Below, one piece after another: positions 1 to 9,589 of a stretch of DNA of 64,000 bases. The notes beneath the pieces were generated by a model. The model saw only the letters and a program-made list of their open reading frames with translations. It was not told where the DNA came from and did no database searches. Positions within the stretch are counted from its first letter, which is position 1. The number at the start of each line of letters is the position of its first letter. The DNA lies in the NCBI GenBank assembly GCA_947311845.1, contig CAMZMU010000034.1:90214723-90278722 (forward strand). Direction: 5' to 3'. Origin of the DNA: Poa pratensis. Lineage: Eukaryota; Streptophyta; Magnoliopsida; Poales; Poaceae. The position numbers and the translations under genes were made by a program.

Positions 1-715
1 AGAAAAATCGACAGAGAGTTCCCGACATTTTCAGATGACGCAAGGAACTTAAGATTTGGTCTAAGTACAGATGGCTTTAATCCTTTTGGGGAGCAGAGCT
101 CCAGTCATAGCACTTGGCCCGTGACTCTATGTATCTACAACCTTCCTCCTTGGTTGTGCATGAAGCGGAAGTTCATTATGATGCCAGTGCTCATCCAAGG
201 CCCGAAGCAACCCGGCAACGACATTGATGTGTACCTACGGCCATTAGTTGATGAACTTTTGCAGTTGTGGTCCGAACCAGGTGTACGTGTGTGGAATGAG
301 CACAAACAACAGGAATTTGACCTACGAGCGTTGCTGTTCGTAACCATCAATGATTGGCCTGCTCTTAGTAACATTTCAGGACAGTCAAACAAGGGATACA
401 ATGCATGCACGCACTGTTTAGATAAGACTGAAAGTATACATTTGGGAAACAAGAATGTGTACCTGGGGCATCGTCGATTTCTTCCGAACAGTCATGCCGT
501 AAGAAAGCCCGGCAAGCATTTCAACGGTGAGGCAGATTGCCGGAAGAAGCCTAACCTCCCTGATGGTGATGTTATATGACATGGTCAAGGATTTAGAAGT
601 AATCTTTGGAAAGGGTCCTGGCAGTCTATCTGTTCCGAATGACGCTGACAACCACGTACCCATATGGAAGAAGTGCTCTATATTCTGGGAGCTACCCTAT
701 TGGAAAGTCCTAGGA
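1..715 (+). pseudogene. CACTA (En/Spm) TNP2-type transposase fragment, copy 1
   Basis: The translated segments (main open stretch 121-579, then a shifted frame to about 715) read as the central part of a TNP2 transposase of plant CACTA elements. Recognisable stretches are the STDGFNPFG-like region, YNLPPWLCMK, a GPKQPGNDIDVYLRPL block, the ACTHC segment and the WKKCSIFWELPYW segment, all usual for this family. A two-base loss near 577 breaks the frame before the C-terminal part. The N-terminal half is outside the window in this copy but is present before the second copy (about 14400-15258). The protein would excise and reinsert CACTA elements; this remnant cannot be functional. Confidence 0.85.
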
Positions 716-795
716 ACTTTATAAATAACTATAATTAAAATATTTGTCCACCAAGTATTTGTTCGTAGGAACTTTATAAATAACTATAACCATAC
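706..795. repeat. Short direct repeat after the transposase end
   Basis: The sequence GGAACTTTATAAATAACTAT occurs twice about 57 bases apart, directly after the transposase fragment. The same pair is present near 15967-16043. It marks the junction between CACTA sequence and the 3' flank of the F-box gene. Confidence 0.6.
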
Positions 796-987
796 AGCAC
801 AATATTAAGTAGTACCAACTGTGTGATCAAACAGCGGGTATGTAATCACAAGAAGGGAAAATCTTCATTTCAACACTATACTCATAACAAGGTCGGATTC
901 AACAACTTTAGAACTTTCCTAATTGATGAAACACCAAACTTACAAGTTCAAGTCTTAGGTACAATTTTTTATATAAACTCAAGAAAC

Positions 988-2683
988 TTATGGCTGGATC
1001 CAAACTGGCGGAGGCCAATTCAATCTTAAAGAATTAGGAGGTAGTATATCAGTGAAACTACTGTCTTCCATATTGAAAATAGAAACCTGCCGCACGCCTT
1101 GGTCAATCAAAAGCCGTCGATCTGAAAATCTCTTGGAGAAGGTATTATGATTCAAGTCATCTGTATGGTAGATGCTATTGGGTATTAATGTTGGGAAGTC
1201 CTTCGTCGGAAGCAAAAATGAAGTGTTGAAACCCGTGAACAATGTGTGATCTTTGAGATTGTGTACTCTCGCGAGTTTTTGCTTAAGAAAATCAATTTTG
1301 TAGACCACAAAGCGGGCGGTCACACGCTCCTTCTCTTTCTCCTCTTCTTCATCCATGGTCTGCTCCCCATCCATGTTATCTTTCACTAGCGCGCCTGCAT
1401 TGTCCACCACCTCCTCCTCCACTGACACATCTCCAGTCTCCTCGTCCTCCTCTTCTAGTGAGACAACATTCTCCACTTCCTCCTCGTCGTCTTCCTGCTC
1501 TTTCACTGAAACATCTGCATTCTCCACCTCCTTTTCCTCCTCCTCCTCATTCTCCTCTTCCACTGACGCACATGCATTCTCTACCTCCTCCTCGTCCTCC
1601 GATGTTTCCGTATCTGTCCCCAAATCCTCGTCCACCACTTCTATTTCTTCGTGATCCTCTCCACATCTGATTCTACTTCCTCCTCGTCATCCTCCCACTG
1701 TAACGCTAGCGCCACCATGTCTACCGTTTCCATTATCTCATTGACTTCATCATCATCGTCGTCGTCGTCATCGTCATCGTCATCGTCCACCACCACCACC
1801 TCCTCATCCTCAAGATATCGATCCCACCTCCATATCTGGAAAAAATTGCCCCATGGCGCTTGTACAATATACTTACTGTCGGTCGCATAATACCTCTTGT
1901 TTTTGTAGACGATATTCACCAATGCAGATGGTCCATGGAGATCAATGGTATGCACATCGGCACAACCTCGAAGAGCATAGAATAAGCCATCACCGCTATC
2001 ATAACAAATATCAACGTAGTGCTTGCATTCTTCATGTGTATCAACCCAAGTCCACTTAGTGTCCCCAACCCTAGCATAGAGAGTAGTCCGTGAGGCTCGT
2101 GTGCCCATACCACGATGCAATTTTTACTGGATGGATCACACGACATGGCTACGGTCTCGTAGAAGCAAAAGCGACCTTGTTCCAGTGAAACTCCATGTGG
2201 CCTTACTTCCCGGTGGAAATTACACGCGCCGTGTCCACGTAAATAAGATCGTAGCCATCCAGTTTGCCTTGTTCGTCATAACGGAGCTTGACGTTGTGCA
2301 TGGTTTCCGTGGCGGCATGAAGACCTGAGCGCCGGTAATGGGGTTGACGAGGATGAGATGCGACCGCTCGTCCGCGGTGATGAGCCAGCCGTGGAGGAGC
2401 CCATGACGTACCGGGAGCGGAAGGCAGGGCCTGGGATGGTGACGTGGCAGACCTTGTCTGTAGCCAGGTGGTGCAGCGTGGCCGTGCCGTCGTCTCGGTC
2501 GGCCGCGGAGTAGACCAGGCAGGGGCTCTCGTGCGGCGAGGGCAGCCGGAACCGGCGAGCTTCGAGATGGCTGCGGCGCCATGAACGGCAGACACCGCCC
2601 GAGCTGAAAAGATCCGGGATCTGCAGGGTGCCGAAGATGCGAGCGAGCATGTCTGCAGGAAGCTCGGTCCAGTCGCAGCCCAT
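988..2683 (-). CDS. F-box protein with DUF295 (KIB1-4-type) domain, copy 1, frameshifted
   Basis: The start chosen gives MGCDWTELPADMLARIFG, a typical F-box opening, followed by VCRSWRRSHLEARRFRLP. It is then a DUF295 beta-propeller-like region: PCLVYSAADRD, the HGWLITADERSHLILVNP block, NCIVVWAHEPHGL, and DTKWTWVDTHEECKHYVDICY. Near the C terminus lies an unusually long Asp/Glu-rich insert of well over 100 residues, then LADF-like closing blocks ending PPPVWIQP and a TAA at 988-990. F-box proteins of this family are substrate receptors of SCF ubiquitin ligases, but the substrate here is unknown. The frame is interrupted several times (near 2230, 2120 and 1640), at places partly different from copy 2, so some breaks may be sequencing errors. 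An LTR retrotransposon lies about 85 bases upstream of the start. Confidence 0.75.
1747..1795. repeat. Triplet repeat coding for an aspartate run
   Basis: Consecutive CAT/CGT-type triplets on the plus strand encode a run of about 13 Asp residues in the minus-strand F-box protein. The copy at 16999-17041 is one triplet shorter, as expected for a slippage-prone microsatellite. Confidence 0.85.
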
Positions 2684-2769
2684 GGTTGACGCTGGAGCTT
2701 CCCCGGCGACCAAGACGCAGTTTTCTCCATGGGTTGCAGGTCAGATGGGTACGTACGCCGGGAGGGGGG

Positions 2770-3319
2770 TGATGCATGTAAAATGCATACATGAACTTTG
2801 CATTATATCACTTATATTTTAATCATATTTGCATCATATAAGGGTTATATATTGTTTTATATTGATTTTGGGAATATTTCATTGTTTCCTTATTTTTCTG
2901 GAATTAACCCTGCACAGGCAGAAAACCCTATTTTCTATATTTGATGTTCAGGGACCCAAACGACGTCCAAATGACCTAATAATTTACGAGCATCAGTTTT
3001 GGAAGGAACAAAGCGTGGGGAGCGAAGCAAGCGAACAAACGGAGACCCGAGGGCCAAGTTGAGTGGGCCCACGCGGCCAGATTCCTTGGCCGCGTGGGAC
3101 CCATCAACCTGGGCCTCGAAGCTCCGTTGTCGTCGATCTTTTTTCCCGAGCCTCCGTCTTGACCTAAAAACGACTATAAAAATAGTCTCCGACGCCCTTC
3201 GGAAAGGAGCGCCGCCGAAACACAGAAACCACGAAACAGAGACCTGGAGTTGCAGATTGGAGGGGGAAAACTCCGGCGGGGCGCTGCCGGCCTGGTCTCC
3301 ATCTTCTCCAACGACTTCT
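2770..3319 (+). repeat. Truncated 5' LTR, copy 1
   Basis: It matches the first ~550 bases of the 3' LTR (from 7630), including the promoter-like ACTATAAAAATAGTC, and then switches at CGACTTCT directly into gag-coding sequence. About 1.17 kb of LTR, the primer binding site and the start of gag are missing. Confidence 0.85.
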
Positions 3320-4606
3320 AGGCCCATTGCCACACCTGAGATAAAATCTGATAGTTTATGAAGTAAATCATAGTTTGTTGAACTTGATAACTAGGGAACA
3401 ATTTGGCGGTAGTGCTATGGAGGATGACTCTATGCATCTTCATGATTTTGTTGAAATCTGTGACATGCAAAAATTTAAAAATGTGGAAAGTGATATTCTA
3501 AAACTGAAGTTATTTCCTTTCTCACTTAGAGGAAAAGCTAAAGAATGGTTGCATTCATTACCTACTGGTAGCATTAATTCTTGGGATGATCTAAAAAAAG
3601 CTTTCATTAAGAAATATTATCCGCCTGTTAAAATTTTGCAAAATAGAAACAATATTCTTTCTTTTAGGCAAAATGAAAATGAACATGTTGCCATGGCTTG
3701 GGATAGGATAAAACTTATGCTTAGAACTTGTCCATCACATGGGGTCAACGAATGGACCATATTACACTCTTTTTACAATGGTCTAAATTACATGTCTAGA
3801 AATATTCTTGATTCCGCTGCTGGAGGGCTTTTATGGGAAAAACTATAGTAGAAGCTAAGAACATATTGGAAAGTATTTTGCAAAACTATAGTCAATGGCA
3901 TACTGATAGAGCACCTAATCCATCTAAGAAAGTAAACTCCATAGAAGAAACAAATGAGTTGTCATCTAAAATGGACACTATTCTTGCTTTCATTAATAAA
4001 CAAAATATTGAAAATGTCCCTTTGCAAGAACTAGTTGGTAATAATCCTGAAAATATTGATGTTAATTTCATTAGGAACTATGGTAATAATGGGTATGGTA
4101 ATAACAATTATAATTCCTATAATAAAGCCCCATATGTTCCCAACAACCGTCCTTCTATTCCATATCCTAATGCTAGTGATAATAATTGGAAGCCTATGCC
4201 ACCACGTAATGATAATTTTGAGGCTAATAAAATTCTTATGGAACAAGTTGCTAGTCATAATACCATGATACAAGAGTTGAATAAGTCTGTTGCTTCTATT
4301 AGTTCTGATATTAAAGGCTTACAACTCCAAACTGCAGGACTAGACAAAGCCTTGTCAAAACTAGCTGATAACCAAGCCACTTTATTGAGTATGTCTGCAG
4401 GGAAACCACAAGCACCACCTATGGTTGGAATGAATTCTATTAATATTGCTGAAAATGTTCCTCTTACTTTGGAGGAAACTTATGAATTATTGAACTATCC
4501 TGAATATTTGTTGCCATTTATGTCTCAACTTGTTGGATTAAAAGAAGAAGTTAACGAAACTGAATATGATGAATCTCTTCTGTTAATTGAGTTAGAGAAA
4601 AATTGA
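3320..4606 (+). CDS. Retrotransposon Gag, copy 1 (5'-truncated, frameshifted)
   Basis: The reading region starts right after the LTR break with ATPEIKSDS and continues through LNLITREQFGG, the LKLKLFPFSLRGKAKEWLHS block and AFIKKYYPP. This is the Retrotrans_gag (PF03732) pattern that forms the capsid of plant gypsy elements. It is followed by an Asn/Tyr-rich linker (about 4070-4200) and a coiled-coil-like stretch containing SSDIKGLQLQTAGLDKALSK. No zinc knuckle is seen. Main open parts are 3375-3848 and 3833-4606, separated by a one-base shift at about 3828 where copy 2 is open. The N terminus is lost with the 5' deletion. A stop precedes the protease region by a few bases, in a homopolymer whose length differs between the copies. 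Confidence 0.85.
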
Positions 4607-4615
4607 GAAGTTAAA

Positions 4616-5251
4616 ATGCTTAGTGAAGTCAAGGAACCATTACTTGACTTAGAGAATTGTAGCTTGCATGAATTAATATCTATCTTACAAAAATTTGCAA
4701 GTGATCCTTCCATCAATGTTAACCAAGCAGGTTTTGGTTCTTATATTGCTAATCATGTTTTAAAAGAAAAGATTGCTAGGTACAACCAAGAAGCTATGAT
4801 ACCACCTAAGCTTGGGGATATTTGGATTCCCAAAGTACTAGTAACCATTGGAAAAGAGACACACCATGCTATATTAGATCTAGGATCTAGTGTCTCTGTT
4901 TTATCTAAAGAATTATATGAAGTACTTGAATTAAAGAATCTTGAAAAATGCTCTATTGAACTTGCACTTGCTGATGATTCCATTAAACATGCTTTAGGAA
5001 AAGTAAGTGATGTTATGGTAGAGTTGCATATGACATTTGTACCTGTTGATTTTCTAATCATGGATATGGGGAATAAAACCTCTAGTCCAATTATTCTTGG
5101 AAGACCTTTTCTTCGTACCACAGGTGCTATCATTGATTCAAAAGAAGGGAATGTGAAGTTTCAGTTTCCACACAAGAAGTGCATGGAACACTTCCCAAGG
5201 AAGAGGGACACATCAAAGTTCAAGCTCCCTCATGAGCTTCGTCCACAATAA
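4616..5251 (+). CDS. Retroviral-type aspartic protease region, copy 1
   Basis: The 211-residue reading frame carries a retropepsin fold: IPKVLVTIGKETHHAILDLGSSVSVL holds the catalytic motif (DLGSS where DTGA/DLGA is usual), and a later ILGRPFLRTTGAIID block is the flap/C-terminal hydrophobic-Gly motif of gypsy proteases. It would process Gag. In this copy the region is uninterrupted. It ends at LRPQ followed by TAA, and no reverse transcriptase follows, so the polyprotein stops after the protease rather than being cut short by a visible lesion. Confidence 0.85.
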   Translation: MLSEVKEPLLDLENCSLHELISILQKFASDPSINVNQAGFGSYIANHVLKEKIARYNQEAMIPPKLGDIWIPKVLVTIGKETHHAILDLGSSVSVLSKELYEVLELKNLEKCSIELALADDSIKHALGKVSDVMVELHMTFVPVDFLIMDMGNKTSSPIILGRPFLRTTGAIIDSKEGNVKFQFPHKKCMEHFPRKRDTSKFKLPHELRPQ

Positions 5252-5266
5252 ATATCAAGTAAGAAG

Positions 5267-5315
5267 CCTAGCTACATGGCTATAAAGAAAGCGCTTTACG
5301 GGAGGCAACCCGGTT
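5267..5315 (+). other. Conserved block after the last ORF
   Basis: Sequence with TAAAGAAAGCGCTT followed by GGGAGGCAACCC. The same module, slightly different, lies after the ORF of the otherwise different minus-strand element at 57951-57999 and again in copy 2 near 20515-20563. Its role is unknown; position and conservation suggest a packaging, RNA-processing or recombination-derived segment. Confidence 0.6.
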
Positions 5316-7629
5316 GTTTTTATTTTGATTTTCTTTGTGTCCTCTTGCTGTAACAAGAGACTTAGTTTTTAGTTTTGTTTCTGGAATTTTTAATAAAGTG
5401 CCAAGTTTTACCTATTTTGGCTTGAAAAAGTTGCTATTTGCATTCGGAGATTTTATTCCACGAATCTGTGCACGGTATGATTTTTAATTCCTATTCTGTA
5501 ACTCCGAATGAGCTGATATTTGAACTGTAGTTGCAACTTTTCATCCTCTGTAAGCATGAATTTTTTCAGAATTTTTTGACATATTTAAGTAGGGTAGAAA
5601 ATACGTTTTGCTGCTGCTGTTTTTCTGGACAGATTCTGTCCCATTTTGTTTGATGCATTCTTTGAACTTTTAATTTGAATCTTTTTGATCCAATTGAGTT
5701 TATAAGTAGGCATACAACATTATACACTTTCTGGACATTCATATGAATTTTTGTTTAAGGATTTTATGCAGCAAGTAATTATTTGTCTATCACTACTAAT
5801 GTCACCCCACAGAAAAGAAATGGGAGAAACGTGTTTTGAAGTTTTTTCACAGGGATTAGAGGAGATGCACCAAGAGCTATCCAAGGATGGTGAAGACCAT
5901 AAGCTTGGGGATGTGAAGACAACCCCACTGGACCAACACACTCTCGGTTTGCACACGTCTAACTTCTGTTTTTCGATCAATGCACTTTATCGCATAAACT
6001 TGGAGCGTCTTTTATTTGCTTTTTATTTCGGTTTGATTTGTCTTGAGACCACCACTATCATTTATATATGAGAGAGCTACTGGAAATTTGGGTTGAATTA
6101 AGTTGGATGCTATTAAAAAGATTGGGAAAGGGATGTTTGAGTTGATTCAAAAAGATACATATAGTTGCATGATTCATATGCTTTTAATGAATATTAATTT
6201 GCAAGTGTTTTATCAAGAGCTATCTTTTATTCATGTTTTGATGCTGAATGTTACTTTACTTTGTTTAACATGGATTGGTTAGTTCTATGGACACTTATGC
6301 ATGCATTTAGACGGTCAACTTTCTCCCTCTTGCTAGCCCAAAAATTCCAACAAGTAAAAACTTGTTTTCCAACACCTTCAACCAAAGTTTTTCCAGTGAG
6401 TCCACCATATCTACCTATTAGCTTTATGCTATTCCGAGTATGTTTATCATGTTATATTTGTATTATCTATACTTCTGAATTAAAATGCTTATGTTATTGA
6501 TTGTTATGGGAAAAGTTGGTTAAAGAGCTCTCACGAACTTGATGCACACTTACTTTTATTGCACTTAATAAACATGACCCATTGTGATTAAAATTATGAA
6601 GTTGTGAGCTTGACAAGAGTCTTGGTTGGGAGTTAGCTCATATGTGCTGTCACATGGCAAGCTTTCAACGTGCTCTTTATATTTTGTTGATATCATGTAC
6701 TTTTGTTTATGGATGCTTATCATGGTGCCAAATAAATGTGGAAACTTAGTAAGTTTAATGAGTTTGTATAAATGGCTAGAGAGACGCCTGGGCCGCTAAT
6801 CTAAGCCATGCATCATTCATGGTGGAAATTTACTTACATGCTATGGTGAACCTTCAGTGATGCACCCCACAATAAAAAGCTATACCAATAGTAAATAAAA
6901 AGGGTGTGAGATTGTTCATTTTGTTTGTTTGTCTTGTCATTTTGACATGGGCTTGTTCCATGTCCTGGGACAAGAGGTACCCCAGTTGACGCTCTTGATG
7001 ACGCTATTATATTACTTACAATGACCTTAACTTGAACTTGCTTTTGTGTCCCAAGTTGAGTAACACCGTGGTGTAGGTACTCGTATTCACGGGGCATGAG
7101 ACATTCAACCCATACTTTGTCAAGCATACTACTCATATTTGCTTTCACTTTAAACTTTAACCATTCAAGATGCTATGATAGGGGTAATGAGAGCTTGACA
7201 CCAATGAATACCACATTGCAAACATTAACTTAAGTAGAAGCATTTGGAAGTTAGATGAAACTTATTCATGTTTTACCTCTACTCATTTATATATCTTTCC
7301 AAAGTGTCCACCTTTTATATTCAGATTTACAAGAATACTCTATGACCATTATAGGATGTTTTTACTTTTCATTATGCATACATTTGGTCCATAGTACTTT
7401 CTTCTATGTTACACTTTGTGAATTATCATTGAACATCCTTACATTGAATATTTGATATCACTTCATAATCTATCTTGTATATTGCTACTCCTTTGAAGAA
7501 TGAATCATTTGACTCTATGTAGCAATAGTAATCATCTTTGATATCCATTGATAGTATTAAAATGCAAAGTCCATGTTAGTTTTATCACCTTCATACTCGA
7601 GGACGAGTATAGGTTAAGCTTGGGGATGT
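5316..7629 (+). other. Non-coding 3' internal region of the element, copy 1
   Basis: AT-rich sequence with no long reading frame and no similarity to pol that can be read. It ends in CTCGAGGACGAG...AAGCTTGGGGATG, the polypurine-type block that primes plus-strand synthesis in this class of element. Confidence 0.7.
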
Positions 7630-9344
7630 TGATGCATGTAAAATGCATACATGAACTTTGCATTATATTACTTATATTTCAATCAATTTGCATCATATAA
7701 GGGTTATATCATTGTTTTATATTGATTTTGGGAATATTTCATTGTTTCCCTATTTTTCTGGAATTAACCCTGCACAGGCAGAAAACCCTATTTTCTATAT
7801 TTTGTGTTTCAGGGACCCAAACGACGTCCAAATGACCTAATAATTTACGAGCATCAGTTTTTGGAAGGAACAAAGCGTGGAGCGAAGGAAGCGAACACAA
7901 CGGAGACCCAGGGCCAAGTTGAGTGGGCCCACGCGGCCAGATTCCTGGCCGCGTGGGACCCATCAACTGGGCCTCGAGCTCCGTTGCCGTCGATCTTTTT
8001 CCCCGAGCCTCCGTCTTGACCTAAAAACGACTATAAAAATAGTCCCCGACGCCTTCGGAAGGAGCGCCGCAGAAACACAGAAACACGAAACAGAGACCTG
8101 GAGTTGCAGATTGGAGGGGGAAAACTCCGGCGGGGCGCTGCCGGCGTGGTCTCCATCTTCTCCAACGACTTCTCCACCGTCTCCATGATGAAGAGGGAGT
8201 AGTCCACCCCTGGACTATGGGTTTGTGGAAGTAACTTATGTATCTCTCTCTCTTGAGCTTCACTAATTAGTACCGTATGAGCTGCTGAACATGATTACGG
8301 TCATCTATGTAATACCTTTGTGGTGGATCTTTTTATGAGTTAATATATGTTTGAGATTGCAATGTTTTGTTTCAGTTATGAAAGTAGATGCATATTATGT
8401 ACCCCGTTCTTGTTTACTTGTTGATCAAGCATGTATGAGAGCGTGTGAGGGGGAACGTGTGCATTAGTTGGAGTAACGGGGGGTGGCTAGTGCGTGAACG
8501 TGAGAGAAAGTTCCGCGATCCACTTGGGTGTTTACCTTACTTTGTTGCCTCACTAGGGATAAAGAAAAATACCTTGCTACCGGAGATGTGGGTGACCATT
8601 GCCACTACTCCATGACTAGATCTAGCATGTTCTTATTTTAACTTCATGTCATGAACTTAATGCTATGCTCTGATTTATCTTAATTACTAAGGTGTTATGA
8701 TTTAGTTCGCATCTTGGTGGAGTATAAGAGAGATAATAAACAAAAGATCTCTATGTTAGGACGTGATGCCCATATAATTATAACTTGTCATGAAACCTTT
8801 TGTTGCAATCTCATATGTCAATTCTAGTGTTCCATTGTCTACCACTTTATTAAAGAGAGAGTGCATTTGTGAAACCATGAACCCCGGTCCATTTTTAATC
8901 ATAAGAAACACCTTTCCAACAACTTTTATCCACTTTACATTTTCTGCCATTTAAAAATCCGAAAATACAAAAACACTTTTACATCTTGCATTCACAATAC
9001 AAAACCCAAAAATCATCCATCATTATTTCACCATCCTTGCATATTTATTTACATCATTGCATATTTATTTACTTTTTGCATTCATTATCTTTTCATATCA
9101 TTCTCACACCTTGTGCTTGACAACCACTAGGTGAGGTTGAGGGCACAAACAATTTACTTTGTTTTGTAGGTCAAGAGAAGGATAGAAGATAAATCTTTCA
9201 CTACTGATTCCCCGAGAGTTCGATATTAAACCCTCGAGTCACCCCTCGTGGGGAAAACCGTCTTTCCTATACTATACACTCTGCACTTGGAGTCTCAACC
9301 TAACCCATATTCTTTTGACGCAGGTAACTACGTCAAGGCCATCA
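7630..9344 (+). repeat. 3' LTR, copy 1
   Basis: Starts TGATGCATGTAAAATGCAT and ends GGCCATCA. It contains a TATA-like ACTATAAAAATAGTC at about 8026-8040. It is followed by the GGGGG target duplication and 7 bases of host flank before the gap. Confidence 0.9.
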
Positions 9345-9356
9345 GGGGGTGCTAGG

Positions 9357-9369
9357 NNNNNNNNNNNNN
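9357..9369. other. Assembly gap (13 N)
   Basis: Run of N directly after the end of copy 1 of the duplicated block. The sequence to its right is unrelated to what follows copy 2, so the gap joins two contigs whose true distance is unknown. Confidence 0.99.
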
Positions 9370-9589
9370 CTAATTAAATCCAAGCAGCACAAAATAGGCG
9401 TACATTTACACCATGTGCAATCGAGTACAAGCACCTGCTCTTAGTGACAACACAGAAATAGCGAGCAACAGCACTCTTGTCTGAATTAAATCGGAGAACA
9501 GGGTGTCTCATGTCCAATTTGAACAAGTCAGATTTGGTTTCAGATAGCAGGATTTAAGCCAGCACATACCTAACAGACAAATTTTTAGT

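Larger units (their letters stand above)
2770..9344 (+). mobile_element. Non-autonomous gypsy-like LTR retrotransposon (gag-protease only), copy 1
   Basis: The element starts TGATGCATG and ends GGCCATCA, with an inverted TGATG/CATCA at its ends and the 5-base target duplication GGGGG on both sides (2765-2769 and 9345-9349). It has a shortened 5' LTR, a gag and aspartic-protease reading region, about 2.3 kb of non-coding 3' internal sequence, a polypurine block ending AAGCTTGGGGATG just before 7630, and a full 3' LTR. No reverse transcriptase, RNase H or integrase is present, so it would depend on another element's enzymes. This resembles the terminal-repeat elements with a GAG domain described in plants. 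The primer binding site is missing because of the 5' deletion. Confidence 0.9.
1..9356. repeat. Copy 1 of a duplicated ~9.36-kb block
   Basis: The whole stretch from the first base to the N gap reappears at 15259-24622 in the same order and orientation: CACTA transposase end, F-box gene, and gag-protease LTR element with both of its ends. Differences are mostly one- or two-base length changes plus scattered substitutions. Both copies share the same internal LTR deletion and the same GGGGG target duplication, so they descend from one insertion event. Copy 1 breaks off at the assembly gap, 7 bases beyond the target duplication. This could be a real recent segmental duplication or a redundant contig end; the sequence alone cannot decide. 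Confidence 0.95.

Noticed and set aside
1355..1670. Ser- and Pro-rich plus-strand frames
   Set aside because: They are the antisense of the acidic Asp/Glu codon run of the F-box gene; composition alone keeps them open.
4031..4273. Ile-rich frames on both strands over the gag Asn/Tyr linker
   Set aside because: Shadows of AAT/TAT-rich gag codons, same in both copies, with no start context or domain.
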